Shown here: positions 22,551 through 31,799 of the stretch, piece after piece
Layout: the number at the start of each line of letters is the position of its first letter
How positions within the stretch are numbered: the stretch's first letter is position 1
Origin: Gammaproteobacteria bacterium CG_4_10_14_0_2_um_filter_38_22
GTDB lineage: Bacteria > Pseudomonadota > Gammaproteobacteria > Coxiellales > Coxiellaceae
Reading direction: 5' to 3'
Assembly: GCA_002793195.1 (NCBI GenBank)
Contig: PFPT01000047.1
Location: 1-57,138, forward strand
Length of the DNA stretch: 57,138 bases
Translations under genes and position numbers: made by a program
The notes under the pieces: generated by a model
What the model was told of the DNA's origin: nothing
The model's input: only the letters and a program-made list of their open reading frames with translations
Database searches by the model: none

Positions 22551-22673
22551 TAATTTCCTAATATTATTTTTATCAACTGCTGCTAATACCGCTGATTTTT
22601 TCATGCCCCACTCCCACTCCCAGCAACAATATGATAATGTAACCCGCAAAAGTTAGCATCAATCGAGGATACC

Positions 22674-23243
22674 ATGAGCAAGTTCACAACAAACGAATTT
22701 AAAAGCGGGTTGAAAGTCATGATGGACAATGATCCGTACAATATCTTAGAAAACGAATATGTCAAACCCGGTAAAGGCCAAGCATTCAACCGCGTCAAAT
22801 TGCGCAACTTAAAAACAGGCCGCGTGATTGAACGTACTTTTAAGTCAGGTGATGCATTAGATGGCGCCGATGTTGTGGAATGCGACATGCAATATCTTTA
22901 TTGCGATGGCGAATTCTGGCATTTTATGAACCCTTCTAGCTTTGAACAAATCTCTGCAAGCGCCGTCGTCATGAGTGACGCAAAACAATGGCTGAAAGAA
23001 CAAGACACTTGCATCATGACATTATGGAATGGCGTGCCACTAACCGTAGAAGCACCCAATACGGTCACATTAAAAATCACACAAACTGATCCAGGTGTTC
23101 GCGGTGATACCGCAACTGGCGGCACAAAACCAGCAACCTTAGAAACAGGTGCGGTTGTACGTGTACCTTTGTTTATCGAAGAAGGCGAAATCATTAAAGT
23201 CGATACACGCAAGGGTGAATATCTTTCTCGCGCGAAATCATAA
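22674..23243 (+). CDS. efp: Elongation factor P
   Basis: EF-P rescues ribosomes stalled at polyproline. The 189-aa product has the three-domain length, the domain I loop VKPGKGQAF with Lys34 (the residue that EpmA lysylates) and the C-terminal [16 protein letters not shown] signature. A strong ribosome site (CGAGGA) precedes the ATG. The stop TAA shares its last A with the ATG of epmA, so factor and modifying enzyme are produced from one coupled unit. EpmB (lysine 2,3-aminomutase), needed to make the beta-lysine donor, is not in the window. Confidence 0.97.
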   Translation: MSKFTTNEFKSGLKVMMDNDPYNILENEYVKPGKGQAFNRVKLRNLKTGRVIERTFKSGDALDGADVVECDMQYLYCDGEFWHFMNPSSFEQISASAVVMSDAKQWLKEQDTCIMTLWNGVPLTVEAPNTVTLKITQTDPGVRGDTATGGTKPATLETGAVVRVPLFIEEGEIIKVDTRKGEYLSRAKS

Positions 23244-24175
23244 TGTCTATTCGCGATAATTTACAAAAACGCGCAGATTTATACGCTAAAATTCGCGCGT
23301 TTTTTGCAGAACGAAATGTGCTCGAAGTTGAAACACCGCTTTTATGTCAACACACCGTCACCGACCCGCACATTGACAGCTTTGCAGTACCCATCAACAC
23401 TGAAAAAAATTATTTTTTACAAACATCGCCTGAATACGCGATGAAAAGATTGCTCGCTGCAGGCAGCGGACCCATTTATCAAATCACCAAATCATTTCGT
23501 GTTGGCGAGTCGGGTCATCAGCATAATCCAGAATTTACCATGCTTGAATGGTACCGCATTGGCTTCAATCATCATGACTTAATGGATGAGCTCGATGCAC
23601 TGCTACAGTACACACTACAAACTAAGCCCGCAAAAAAAATCAATTATCGGCAATTATTTTTAAGTCATCTAAACATTGACCCGTTTAAAACAGATATCAC
23701 CGTATTAAAAAAACGCATACGAGATCATCATATCATGGTAGATACACATGAAATGAATCATGACACTGCACTACAAATTTTATTGTCACATTTAATTGAA
23801 CCTAAACTGGGTATTCAAACCCCCTTGTTTTTATATGATTTTCCACCATCACAAGCAGCTTTATCCAAAATTCGACAAGACAACCCTGCTGTTGCTGAGC
23901 GATTTGAATTATATATAGCGGGATCTGAAATCGCCAATGGCTTTCATGAATTAACCGACGCGACTGAGCAGCAGAAACGCTTTGAAAAAAATCAACTAGA
24001 TCGAAAACACAACCAACAAGCAATTCCTGCAATCGATCATTATTTTATTGATGCCTTGAAATCAGGCTTACCCGCATGCGCAGGTGTTGCTATCGGCATC
24101 GATAGATTGCTCATGAAAAAAACAAAAACCCACGCCATTCAAGATGTGATAAGCTTTCCATTTGATCATGCTTAA
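23243..24175 (+). CDS. epmA: EF-P--(R)-beta-lysine ligase
   Basis: EpmA (GenX/PoxA) is a truncated class II lysyl-tRNA synthetase paralogue that attaches beta-lysine to Lys34 of EF-P. The 310-aa product lacks the N-terminal anticodon-binding domain, as expected. It has motif 1 (FFAERNVLEVETPLL), motif 2 (FRVGESGHQHNPEFTMLEWYR) and motif 3 (GVAIGIDRLLMKK). It overlaps efp by one base (TAATG). Direct linkage to its own substrate is less common than in E. coli, where the genes are near epmB/epmA but split, and it supports the assignment. Confidence 0.96.
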   Translation: MSIRDNLQKRADLYAKIRAFFAERNVLEVETPLLCQHTVTDPHIDSFAVPINTEKNYFLQTSPEYAMKRLLAAGSGPIYQITKSFRVGESGHQHNPEFTMLEWYRIGFNHHDLMDELDALLQYTLQTKPAKKINYRQLFLSHLNIDPFKTDITVLKKRIRDHHIMVDTHEMNHDTALQILLSHLIEPKLGIQTPLFLYDFPPSQAALSKIRQDNPAVAERFELYIAGSEIANGFHELTDATEQQKRFEKNQLDRKHNQQAIPAIDHYFIDALKSGLPACAGVAIGIDRLLMKKTKTHAIQDVISFPFDHA

Positions 24176-24195
24176 AAAATAATTTGGAGCCGGAG

Positions 24196-25884
24196 ATGCG
24201 CTTCACAAAAAAACAAATGGGTTTGCTTTTTTTTGGGTTTGTCTCAATTTATCTAGCTGCTTGGATTACACAAACACACTTTCTCATCGAAAATGACAAC
24301 CTGTGGTTATTACGACTCTCATCCACCATTTTGCGCCATCATGGAAACTATTGGCATAATTTTTTTGAAACCAATCCCCCACTTGCTATTTTGCTATACG
24401 CCCCTGAACTGATACTCGAAAAATTATTGCCACTGTCTCATATCACTGGATTACGTATTTATTTTTTTCTGTGCGCCACTTTATCAATCAGACTATGTTA
24501 CACACTGATTAAAAAAATATTTTTAGAAATTGATAGCAACGTGGCGTTGGTTTTTTTGTTAACACTTACTTTCGTTTTTTTGATTTTACCCAATCAAGCC
24601 CTCGGTCAACGTGAACATTTTTATGTGTTATTAAGCACGCCCTATTTATTATTGACTGTTTGTCGCATGGAAAAAAAAACAGTTTCGTTAGGTTTGGCTA
24701 TCGTTATCGGCGTATTAGGCGCTATTGGGTTTTCAATCAAACCCTACTTTCTTGCCACTTTTATTCTCATTGAGCTTTATACTTTGTTCGTTTTAAGCAA
24801 GAAAAATGTGAGGAAAACCGGATCTAACCTTGCCCATCTGATTCGACCTGAAACCTTATGTGTCTTACTTTTTCTACTGCTCTACTTGCTGGTTATCTTT
24901 ATTTTTTTTCAGCCTTATTTGTTTAAAATCATTCCCATTAGCATGCGCTTCTACTACGGATCCATCGTATCTTCATGGCAACTGCTCTTACTTGCACCAA
25001 TCAATCTTTTTTGCCTGCTATCCTTTCTTGCCTATTTTTTACTTTATAAAAAAATACGGCAAAAAAATTTCGGCATGATGTTAATGCTTATGTTGCTGGG
25101 TAATTTCATTATTTATATTAGCCAACAATCGAACTGGCTCTATCATTTTTTACCTGAATTTTCTGCTGCCATTTTATGTGATGTTTTTTTATGTGCCACT
25201 TATATACAACATTATCGCCAGCGCGAAGGCACACTGGCTGTTACAGCGGTCACTGTATTTATATTTTTTTACCCACTCTATTTTTTATCTGCTGAAATTG
25301 CTAAAAATGATCGCATAAAAAAACAGTTCATGCCGCTGGTTCATTTTTTAAAAACCACTACGCCACATCAACCCGTTTATCTCATCACAGGCAGCTCACC
25401 TTTTCTGTTTTCTATATTTGAATATGGGAATGTGCAATTTCATTCGCATTTTGAATTTTTATTATGGATGCGGCGATACAGCGAAAAAAACTATCTTAAG
25501 GCAAGAACACCCCAACAAAAGCAAGACGCCAACCAACTCAGTGGTATTTTTGCAAAAGACATTGAAACGCATCAACCCACATTGGTCTTTGTAAACGCTT
25601 CTTGCGTCATTGTAAAAAATAAGAAATGTTTGTTTACGCCGTATTTGCAAAGTTTAAAACAAAATAATCAGTTTCGCTCTGCATGGAAACCTTATCATTT
25701 TATTTTTACGTTATACACACACGATTTATTTGCTTACCAAGTTTACGCGCGCAAAAAAAATCAACCTCGCAGTCGCGCAATAGATTCACCTAACTGCAAA
25801 GATTTTCCAGCAAGTAAATCGAAATCCAAATTCACTTTGTTATGCTCAAATAACAAAATAACAGTGGAACCCAATCTAAAATGA
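24196..25884 (+). CDS. Polytopic membrane protein, possibly a GT-C type glycosyltransferase
   Basis: Function not firmly recognised. The 562-aa product has about ten hydrophobic spans and a C-terminal soluble part of about 150 residues. The region after TM1 (DNLWLL...FFETNPPLAILLYAPE, about 37-75) resembles the first periplasmic loop of PMT/ArnT-like enzymes that move sugars from polyprenyl carriers, with acidic residues and the NPPL motif. GQREHF (about 146) after two further spans fits too. The start is ATG 24196, six nt after GGAG; a TTG at 24184 lies in frame. The last 124 nt run antisense through the end of psd, adding about 41 polar residues. Confidence 0.7.
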   Translation: MRFTKKQMGLLFFGFVSIYLAAWITQTHFLIENDNLWLLRLSSTILRHHGNYWHNFFETNPPLAILLYAPELILEKLLPLSHITGLRIYFFLCATLSIRLCYTLIKKIFLEIDSNVALVFLLTLTFVFLILPNQALGQREHFYVLLSTPYLLLTVCRMEKKTVSLGLAIVIGVLGAIGFSIKPYFLATFILIELYTLFVLSKKNVRKTGSNLAHLIRPETLCVLLFLLLYLLVIFIFFQPYLFKIIPISMRFYYGSIVSSWQLLLLAPINLFCLLSFLAYFLLYKKIRQKNFGMMLMLMLLGNFIIYISQQSNWLYHFLPEFSAAILCDVFLCATYIQHYRQREGTLAVTAVTVFIFFYPLYFLSAEIAKNDRIKKQFMPLVHFLKTTTPHQPVYLITGSSPFLFSIFEYGNVQFHSHFEFLLWMRRYSEKNYLKARTPQQKQDANQLSGIFAKDIETHQPTLVFVNASCVIVKNKKCLFTPYLQSLKQNNQFRSAWKPYHFIFTLYTHDLFAYQVYARKKNQPRSRAIDSPNCKDFPASKSKSKFTLLCSNNKITVEPNLK

Positions 25885-26603
25885 CCCACTTCATCACCAC
25901 GCTGAAACAACAATGATTGATCCTGATATTCCCACGTTGTAATCTGTTTCTTTTTTTCTGATGCTACAACACCATGCCAATGCATCGAGATGCTACCTAC
26001 AATCATTGCACCCACAGCAATCAATGCCATCTCACCAATTTCTGTTTCAAAAATACAAATCACACGTTCATTTCTAGCAAATAAGCCGGGCACATTTTTT
26101 ACAGACGACGCATTGACCGAAAATAATTTACCTGGAACATAAATCATTTTTTTTAATCGCCCTTTGAAGGGCATATGAAAACGATGGTAGTCTTTTGGTG
26201 ACAAGTATGCCGTTAAAAATGCTCCGTTATGGAATTGTGTTGCTAATTTCACATCGCCACCACACAAATCTTTCAATGAAAAATAAGCACCTTTGGCCTG
26301 CAGTAATTGATCTTCCTGAATAAAACCGCACTCACTAACAGAACCATCAACTGGACTCACAATCACATTTTTTTCTTGCACTATCGTACGCGCATTTAAT
26401 TTTAATTCGCGCGTAAAAAAATCATTGAATGTTGCAAACTGCGTATAATCTGATATTTTCGCTTCAGATAAGTTGACCTGGTAATGATCAATAAATTTTT
26501 TAATGCCATAACGCGTCACACAGCCCCATTTGGCATTGGCCAGTTTTCCCATCAAATGAGATAAAGCCTTTTGTGGAATTAAGTTTTGTTGCCAAGATTT
26601 CAT
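25761..26603 (-). CDS. psd: Phosphatidylserine decarboxylase proenzyme
   Basis: Psd converts phosphatidylserine to phosphatidylethanolamine at the inner membrane using a pyruvoyl group made by self-cleavage. From ATG 26603 the product has 280 aa. The self-cleavage site LGST is at about 244-247 (Ser246 becomes the pyruvoyl of the alpha chain), and upstream are FNDFFTRELK, SPVDGSVSECG and DYHRFHMPFKG, whose Asp/His are part of the active site. The frame opens at 26648, but the family N-terminus starts near MKSWQQNLIP. It is divergent from cca. Its 3' 124 nt overlap the opposing membrane-protein gene. Confidence 0.96.
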   Translation of the reverse strand: MKSWQQNLIPQKALSHLMGKLANAKWGCVTRYGIKKFIDHYQVNLSEAKISDYTQFATFNDFFTRELKLNARTIVQEKNVIVSPVDGSVSECGFIQEDQLLQAKGAYFSLKDLCGGDVKLATQFHNGAFLTAYLSPKDYHRFHMPFKGRLKKMIYVPGKLFSVNASSVKNVPGLFARNERVICIFETEIGEMALIAVGAMIVGSISMHWHGVVASEKKKQITTWEYQDQSLLFQRGDEVGHFRLGSTVILLFEHNKVNLDFDLLAGKSLQLGESIARLRG

Positions 26604-26703
26604 AGCATAAATCCGATATAATTGTTTGCAGGAATTTTGCTTAAACAAATTCCATCAGTACCATTCGCAATGGTAAATTAAAGAACGACGAAGGATACCA
26701 CAT

Positions 26704-27792
26704 TTGAAGATCTATTTAGTAGGCGGCGCTGTACGAGACGAACTGTTAAAAAAACCGATCCGGGAACGAGACTGGGTTGTTGTCGGCAGCACACCCGAAG
26801 AAATGATAAAAAAAGGTTATCACCCAGTCGGAAAAGATTTTCCTGTTTTCTTACATCCCAAAACACACGAAGAATACGCGCTAGCACGCACTGAAAGAAA
26901 AACAGGTAAAGGTTACAAAGGTTTTCATTTTTACGCAACGCCCGAAGTATCCCTTGAGGCAGATTTAATTCGCCGTGATTTAACCATTAATGCCATGGCC
27001 AAAGAAGAAAGCACTGGAAAAATAACAGACCCTTATCATGGAAAAGCGGATCTAGAGAAAAAAATACTGCGCCATGTTTCTCCTGCCTTTGCAGAAGATC
27101 CCGTACGTATTTTACGTGTTGCACGATTTTCTGCTCAACTACCTGAGTTCCAAGTCCACCCAGAAACCAATCAATTAATGCAAGAAATGACACACTCGGG
27201 TGAAGTTGATGCGTTGGTTGCAGAACGTGTATGGAAAGAATTATCACGTGCGCTGATCGCAAAAAAACCCACTCGATTTTTCGATGTGCTCAAAAATTGC
27301 GGCGCGTTTTCTATTTTATTTCCTGAATTTAATCACAAAACATTGCCCTTATCTATTTTGGAACAAGCAATCCAACTCAGCACAAATGGTGCTGTGCGAT
27401 TTGCTGCATTGCTACATGTTTTATCATCAAAAGAAATTCAATCCTTATGCGATCGTTTTCGCGCGCCACGTGAATTTTCAGAGCTGGCATTATTAGTTGC
27501 AAAGCATCATGAGGCTTATCATCATATTAATATGCACGATGCAAAAAAATTATTGGATTTATTAAAATCAATTGACGGGTTTCGACGTCCTGAACGTTTT
27601 GCAGAATGGATTCAAGCTTGTCACGCGATTTATCCTAATCAAAATCACAAAGACGTATTATTTCAAGCATTAACTGCGGCAAAAAATGCGGATATCAAAC
27701 CCTTACTTGAAAAAAATCACCAAGGAAAAGCCATGGCAGATGCGATCTATCAGTTACAGTTAGCATGCATTCAAAGCAGCATCACAAAATGA
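26704..27792 (+). CDS. cca: CCA-adding tRNA nucleotidyltransferase
   Basis: Cca builds or repairs the 3' CCA end of tRNA, needed here because tRNA-Ala lacks an encoded CCA. The 362-aa product aligns from its first residue with E. coli Cca: [44 protein letters not shown] and [10 protein letters not shown], then the neck and body. It starts at TTG 26704 with AAGGAT at correct spacing; no ATG fits. It is about 50 aa shorter than E. coli Cca, and the HD phosphohydrolase motif (CHDLGK in E. coli) is replaced by LHVLSS, so the C-terminal phosphatase activity is probably lost. The last 22 nt overlap the opposed cyoE. Confidence 0.95.
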   Translation: MKIYLVGGAVRDELLKKPIRERDWVVVGSTPEEMIKKGYHPVGKDFPVFLHPKTHEEYALARTERKTGKGYKGFHFYATPEVSLEADLIRRDLTINAMAKEESTGKITDPYHGKADLEKKILRHVSPAFAEDPVRILRVARFSAQLPEFQVHPETNQLMQEMTHSGEVDALVAERVWKELSRALIAKKPTRFFDVLKNCGAFSILFPEFNHKTLPLSILEQAIQLSTNGAVRFAALLHVLSSKEIQSLCDRFRAPREFSELALLVAKHHEAYHHINMHDAKKLLDLLKSIDGFRRPERFAEWIQACHAIYPNQNHKDVLFQALTAAKNADIKPLLEKNHQGKAMADAIYQLQLACIQSSITK

Positions 27793-28682
27793 TCTACGAT
27801 CATAGCCATAAACAAGGCCATCAAATAAATAATCGAATATCGAAACAGACCAAACGCAACAGCGGGATCTGACGTGCGCTTTAAACGAACAGCATAATGT
27901 AAAAAATAAATATTAAGCGCAACAGCAACAATCAAATAAAGCAATCCACACATGCCAATCGCAAATGGCATCAACGTCATCCCAAATAGCATCACGGTAT
28001 ATAAAACAATATTCAATTTGGTGAATGCGATACCATGGGTCACTGGCAGCATAGGCACATCTGCATTTGCATAATCATTCACGCGATAAATTGCCAGCGC
28101 CCAAAAATGAGGCGGCGTCCATAAAAAAATAATCAAGGTAAGTATAATTGCGCCTGGATCAATTTGTCCTGTCATCGCAACCCAACCTAACAATGGCGGT
28201 GCTGCACCCGCTAATCCACCAATCACAATATTTTGCGGTGTTTTATGCTTTAAATACAACGTATAAATTCCAGCATAACCAATTAAAGTTAAAAACGTTA
28301 ACATTGCTGTCAATGCATTAACGTACTCGATTAAAATAAACATTCCTAGAAAACACAATACAACAGAAAAAATAATCGCGTTTCTTGTGCTGACTTTTCC
28401 CTGCACAAGCGGTCTATTTTTAGTGCGCAACATGATGCAATCAATGTGTTGATCAACAATATGATTTACTGCCGCTGCACTACTGGCGAGCAATGCAATT
28501 CCTATATTGCCCCAGAAAAAAATCACCCATGAAAAGTTTTGAGCAGAAGACAAACACATCCCCACCATTGCGGTGAGTATCATCAATAACACAACACGCG
28601 GCTTACACAACGTAAGATAATCCGTAATCCTATCTGAACCCAAAAACACCCCATGTAAATTTGCACGTGCAAAAATGCTCAT
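27771..28682 (-). CDS. cyoE: Protoheme IX farnesyltransferase (heme O synthase)
   Basis: CyoE/CtaB adds a farnesyl chain to heme b to make heme O for terminal oxidases. The 303-aa product is polytopic (about eight to nine TM) in the UbiA superfamily and has the prenyl-diphosphate-binding Asp motif [19 protein letters not shown] (about 73-91) and the loop [25 protein letters not shown], both diagnostic. GGGAT lies about 8 nt before ATG 28682. The next upstream gene on the same strand encodes a small two-TM protein resembling the CoxB membrane hairpin, which suggests a remnant cytochrome oxidase locus. Confidence 0.96.
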   Translation of the reverse strand: MSIFARANLHGVFLGSDRITDYLTLCKPRVVLLMILTAMVGMCLSSAQNFSWVIFFWGNIGIALLASSAAAVNHIVDQHIDCIMLRTKNRPLVQGKVSTRNAIIFSVVLCFLGMFILIEYVNALTAMLTFLTLIGYAGIYTLYLKHKTPQNIVIGGLAGAAPPLLGWVAMTGQIDPGAIILTLIIFLWTPPHFWALAIYRVNDYANADVPMLPVTHGIAFTKLNIVLYTVMLFGMTLMPFAIGMCGLLYLIVAVALNIYFLHYAVRLKRTSDPAVAFGLFRYSIIYLMALFMAMIVDHFVMLL

Positions 28683-28709
28683 ATCATCATCCCAAACTGA
28701 AGCAATTCA

Positions 28710-28958
28710 TCATTTCCAAATTGATATATTAATAACGGGTATCAACATCACCAACAACATCACAAACGGAATCACAGCCCATATCCAATGATCTTTTTGA
28801 TGCGTTTTAACCCGCGACGACATAACACCCATTGTTTTTTGAAAAGTAAATGAAGCCGCGAGCAACAAAACAACGGAAACAAGAATGGCTGCGCTAGCCA
28901 AATAGAAAATACTGGTGCGCAAATGCACGCTCGCAGTATGCAGAAAATAAAAAAACAT
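28710..28958 (-). CDS. Small two-TM membrane protein resembling the cytochrome oxidase subunit II hairpin
   Basis: The 82-aa product has TM1 at about 19-42 and TM2 at about 60-80 (DHWIWAVIPFVMLLVMLIPVI), with a basic linker between. The WAVIP block plus a following hydrophobic run resembles the TM2 entry of CoxB (EIxWTxIP), but the protein ends before any cupredoxin or CuA domain. A strong ribosome site (AAGGAG) six nt before ATG 28958 decides the start and argues for real expression; the frame is open to 28994. It lies 28 nt upstream of cyoE on the same strand. It could instead be an unrelated assembly or small oxidase-associated subunit. Confidence 0.6.
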   Translation of the reverse strand: MFFYFLHTASVHLRTSIFYLASAAILVSVVLLLAASFTFQKTMGVMSSRVKTHQKDHWIWAVIPFVMLLVMLIPVINISIWK

Positions 28959-29199
28959 AGCCATCTCCTTATGCAAAACAAAAAGCGGCATCATTAAAAC
29001 ACACTAATAAAATAAAACAACCTGGGAGTTTTGCTGAGCCTTGCCTCAACTCACCCGTAATTTGGTACGCTATTCCAATAAAATGGACATTAGAGATAGA
29101 AAATGATCAACTTCAAAAGGGATCCTCCTTTAAAAAGGCGCTCTACATGAAAAATGATTCATGCGTCAATACAGCAGAACTCATTCAGGAGAAATTATT

Positions 29200-31308
29200 T
29201 TGCAAAAACAACAATACACTTGCCCAATGCATCCTGACATTATTAAAAGCAATCCTGGCTCATGTCCTATTTGTGGCATGGCGCTAGAGCCCATGGTTCT
29301 GTCAGCAAAAGAGACGCCTAACGCTGAATTAATAGCGATGTCTACACGCTTTTGGGTCGGGGTAATTTTAACCGTTCCGCTTTTATTGCTAACGATGGGT
29401 ATGCCTATTTTTGCTGCCCATCTTATACCGCCGCGCATTTCTGCTTGGTTGCAATTCATTCTCGCAACACCCGTCACGCTTTGGTGCGGCTGGCCATTTT
29501 TCAAACGCGGATTTTTTTCAGTGATTAAGCGACATTTGAACATGTTTACGCTCATCGCACTTGGAACGGGTGTTGCTTACAGCTATAGCGTTATTGCATT
29601 ATTATTTCCGCACCTATTTCCAGCCGCATTTCATGAATCCAATGGCGAGGTGGGTTATTATTTTGAAGCCGCTGCGGTGGTCACAACACTGGTTTTAATG
29701 GGGCAAGTGTTGGAATTACGAGGACGAGCACAAACAGGCAGTGCCTTACGTGCATTGTTAGATTTGGCTCCAAAAACCGCACAAAAAATCAATGCTGATG
29801 GCAGTGAAGTGAAAATTCCTTTAGATCAAGTACAAGCAGGCGATCTTTTAAAAGTGCGACCTGGAGAAAAGATTCCAGTTGATGGGAAAATAACAGAAGG
29901 TCACAGCACCCTTGATGAATCAATGATTACTGGTGAATCCATTCCTGTTGAAAAAGAAAAAGAAGGCAAGGTAATTGGCAGCACGATAAATTTATCGGGT
30001 AGTTTTATTATGTCTGCTGAACATGTGGGTAATGATACCCTGTTATCTCAAATTGTTGCGCAAGTATCGGAAGCACAACGTTCGCGCGCACCCATTCAAC
30101 AATTGGCTGACACCATTTCCAGTATTTTTGTTCCTATTGTGCTTGTGCTCGCTATACTTACTTTTTTAGTTTGGACTTTTTTCGGTCCTGCTCCTGCAAT
30201 GACGTATGGTTTAATCTCTGCTATTTCAGTATTAATTATTGCATGCCCCTGTGCATTGGGTTTAGCAACACCCATGTCTATTACAGTTGGCATGGGACGT
30301 GGCGCACAAGCGGGTATTTTAGTTAAAAATGCAGAAAGTTTAGAGCGTTTTGAAAAAGTAAATGTACTGGTTATTGATAAAACCGGCACATTAACAGTAG
30401 GGAAACCTGTGTTACAAAAAATTATTCCATCACCTCATTTTAATGAAAATGAAATTTTATTATTGGCAGCAAGCCTAGAAAATAATAGCGAACATCCATT
30501 GGCCAGTGCGATTGTACTTGCCGCAAAAGAACGTCATATTGATTTTATTACGCCTACCGATTTTTCTGCCATCACAGGAAAAGGGGTTCAAGGCATAATT
30601 AATAACAAACAAGTTTCATTAGGCAATATCAAATTATTAGCCTTATTAAATCTTGCGCCAGGCACGTTTGCAAATGAAACCGAAACATTGCAGCGCGAAG
30701 GAGGAACCGTCATGTTTGTAGTTGTTGATGGTGAAATTATAGGACTAATTAGTGTTGCTGATCCCGTAAAAAAAACAACACCATTAGCATTAAAAAATTT
30801 ACGGCAAGCCGGTATTCGTATTGTCATGGTAACAGGAGATAATCAACTTACCGCAGAAGCAGTTGCTAAATCATTGGAAATTGACTCCATTATCGCGGGG
30901 GTTTTACCACAAGAAAAAAACGCCATCGTGAAACGCTTGCGAAAAGAAGGCAATATGGTTGCGATGGCGGGCGATGGTATTAATGATGCATCCGCACTTG
31001 CAGAAGCAGATATTGGCATTGCCATGGGAAATGGAACAGATATTGCGATGAAAAGTGCTGGCATTACTTTAGTAAAGGGGGATCTCAGCGGTATTGTCCA
31101 TGCACATCAACTCAGTCGAAAAGTGATGAGAAATATTCGTCAAAATTTATTATTGGCATTTGCTTATAATATTTTTTGCATTCCCATTGCGGCAGGTATT
31201 TTATATCCATTCACGGGTTTATTATTAAGTCCGATGATTGGTGCACTGGCGATGAGCTTAAGTTCCGTTTCTGTTATTGGCAATGCATTGCGACTAAAGC
31301 ATTCCTAA
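29200..31308 (+). CDS. copA: Copper-translocating P-type ATPase (CopA-like) with N-terminal heavy-metal-binding finger
   Basis: This is a P1B-type ATPase that exports Cu(I). The N-terminus is a short metal-binding domain with four Cys (YTCPMHPDI...GSCPICGMALEP) instead of an HMA domain. Then come TM segments, the actuator TGES (ITGESIPVE), the CPC metal-transport motif (ACPCALGLATP), the phosphorylation site DKTGTLT, the HP dipeptide (SEHPLA) and GDGINDA. The Cu(I) call rests on CPC plus the style of LpCopA. The start is probably TTG 29200, 8 nt after AGGAG; an ATG at 29161 in frame lacks a ribosome site. It converges on the pterin gene with a 4-nt overlap. Confidence 0.93.
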   Translation: MQKQQYTCPMHPDIIKSNPGSCPICGMALEPMVLSAKETPNAELIAMSTRFWVGVILTVPLLLLTMGMPIFAAHLIPPRISAWLQFILATPVTLWCGWPFFKRGFFSVIKRHLNMFTLIALGTGVAYSYSVIALLFPHLFPAAFHESNGEVGYYFEAAAVVTTLVLMGQVLELRGRAQTGSALRALLDLAPKTAQKINADGSEVKIPLDQVQAGDLLKVRPGEKIPVDGKITEGHSTLDESMITGESIPVEKEKEGKVIGSTINLSGSFIMSAEHVGNDTLLSQIVAQVSEAQRSRAPIQQLADTISSIFVPIVLVLAILTFLVWTFFGPAPAMTYGLISAISVLIIACPCALGLATPMSITVGMGRGAQAGILVKNAESLERFEKVNVLVIDKTGTLTVGKPVLQKIIPSPHFNENEILLLAASLENNSEHPLASAIVLAAKERHIDFITPTDFSAITGKGVQGIINNKQVSLGNIKLLALLNLAPGTFANETETLQREGGTVMFVVVDGEIIGLISVADPVKKTTPLALKNLRQAGIRIVMVTGDNQLTAEAVAKSLEIDSIIAGVLPQEKNAIVKRLRKEGNMVAMAGDGINDASALAEADIGIAMGNGTDIAMKSAGITLVKGDLSGIVHAHQLSRKVMRNIRQNLLLAFAYNIFCIPIAAGILYPFTGLLLSPMIGALAMSLSSVSVIGNALRLKHS

Positions 31309-31799
31309 CAGCAAGCTGCCTCAGCTGCGTGATGCGGGCCATTAAATACTTTGATCGCCAATTTTTTCACTTTAAATTTTTCCATAAAAGCGTGGTCATG
31401 GGTTAATTCACGATAAAACCATTGCGACAAAGTTTCCAATGTCACATTATCCAATGTCAACAGCACAACATCTTTTTTTAACAGCCACATGGTTTCATGA
31501 TTAAACGTAATGGCGTAATGCTCACCTTCTTCTTTTATTATTAAATAAGGAGAATGCTTCGGGATCAAACAATGCCAATTCAATTGTAAGCATAATGAAA
31601 TCAATTTTTCTTCAAACAAACGATAATCAAATGTAATGCCTGGCTCATTGATTTCCGTCGTCACGATCACTTCGAGCGTATAATTATGACCATGTAATGT
31701 TTCGCGTTCACATTCTGAAAAAATAGTAAAATGTCCTGCGGAAAACTTTAACTTCCCATGATTAAAATAGAGTGTTGCTTCATTTTTTTTCTGTATCAT
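31305..31799 (-). CDS. queD: 6-pyruvoyltetrahydropterin synthase / QueD family protein
   Basis: Enzymes of this family act on 7,8-dihydroneopterin triphosphate, giving pyruvoyl- or carboxy-tetrahydropterin (the latter for queuosine). From ATG 31799 the product has 164 aa and retains the zinc site (FSAGHF His and HGHN) and late catalytic residues (FNGPHHAAEA). The motif around the catalytic Cys reads CERETLHGHN: Cys-X2-Glu-X2-His-Gly-His-Asn. It carries both the Cys of synthases and the Glu typical of folate-bypass members, so it may not be a plain QueD (Cys-X3-HGH). It starts in an ATGA overlap with the upstream methyltransferase gene and neighbours a pteridine-reductase-like gene and folB. 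Confidence 0.85.
   Translation of the reverse strand: MIQKKNEATLYFNHGKLKFSAGHFTIFSECERETLHGHNYTLEVIVTTEINEPGITFDYRLFEEKLISLCLQLNWHCLIPKHSPYLIIKEEGEHYAITFNHETMWLLKKDVVLLTLDNVTLETLSQWFYRELTHDHAFMEKFKVKKLAIKVFNGPHHAAEAACC

Noticed and set aside
29041-29071. TTGCCT-19 nt-TACGCT upstream of the copper ATPase as a MerR/CueR-type promoter
   Set aside because: The 19-nt spacer is suggestive, but the dyad expected for CueR between the two elements is not present.
29147-29290. Short frame overlapping the copper ATPase start, possible leader peptide
   Set aside because: It has no ribosome site, runs out of frame across the conserved metal-binding coding region, and shows no regulatory codon pattern.
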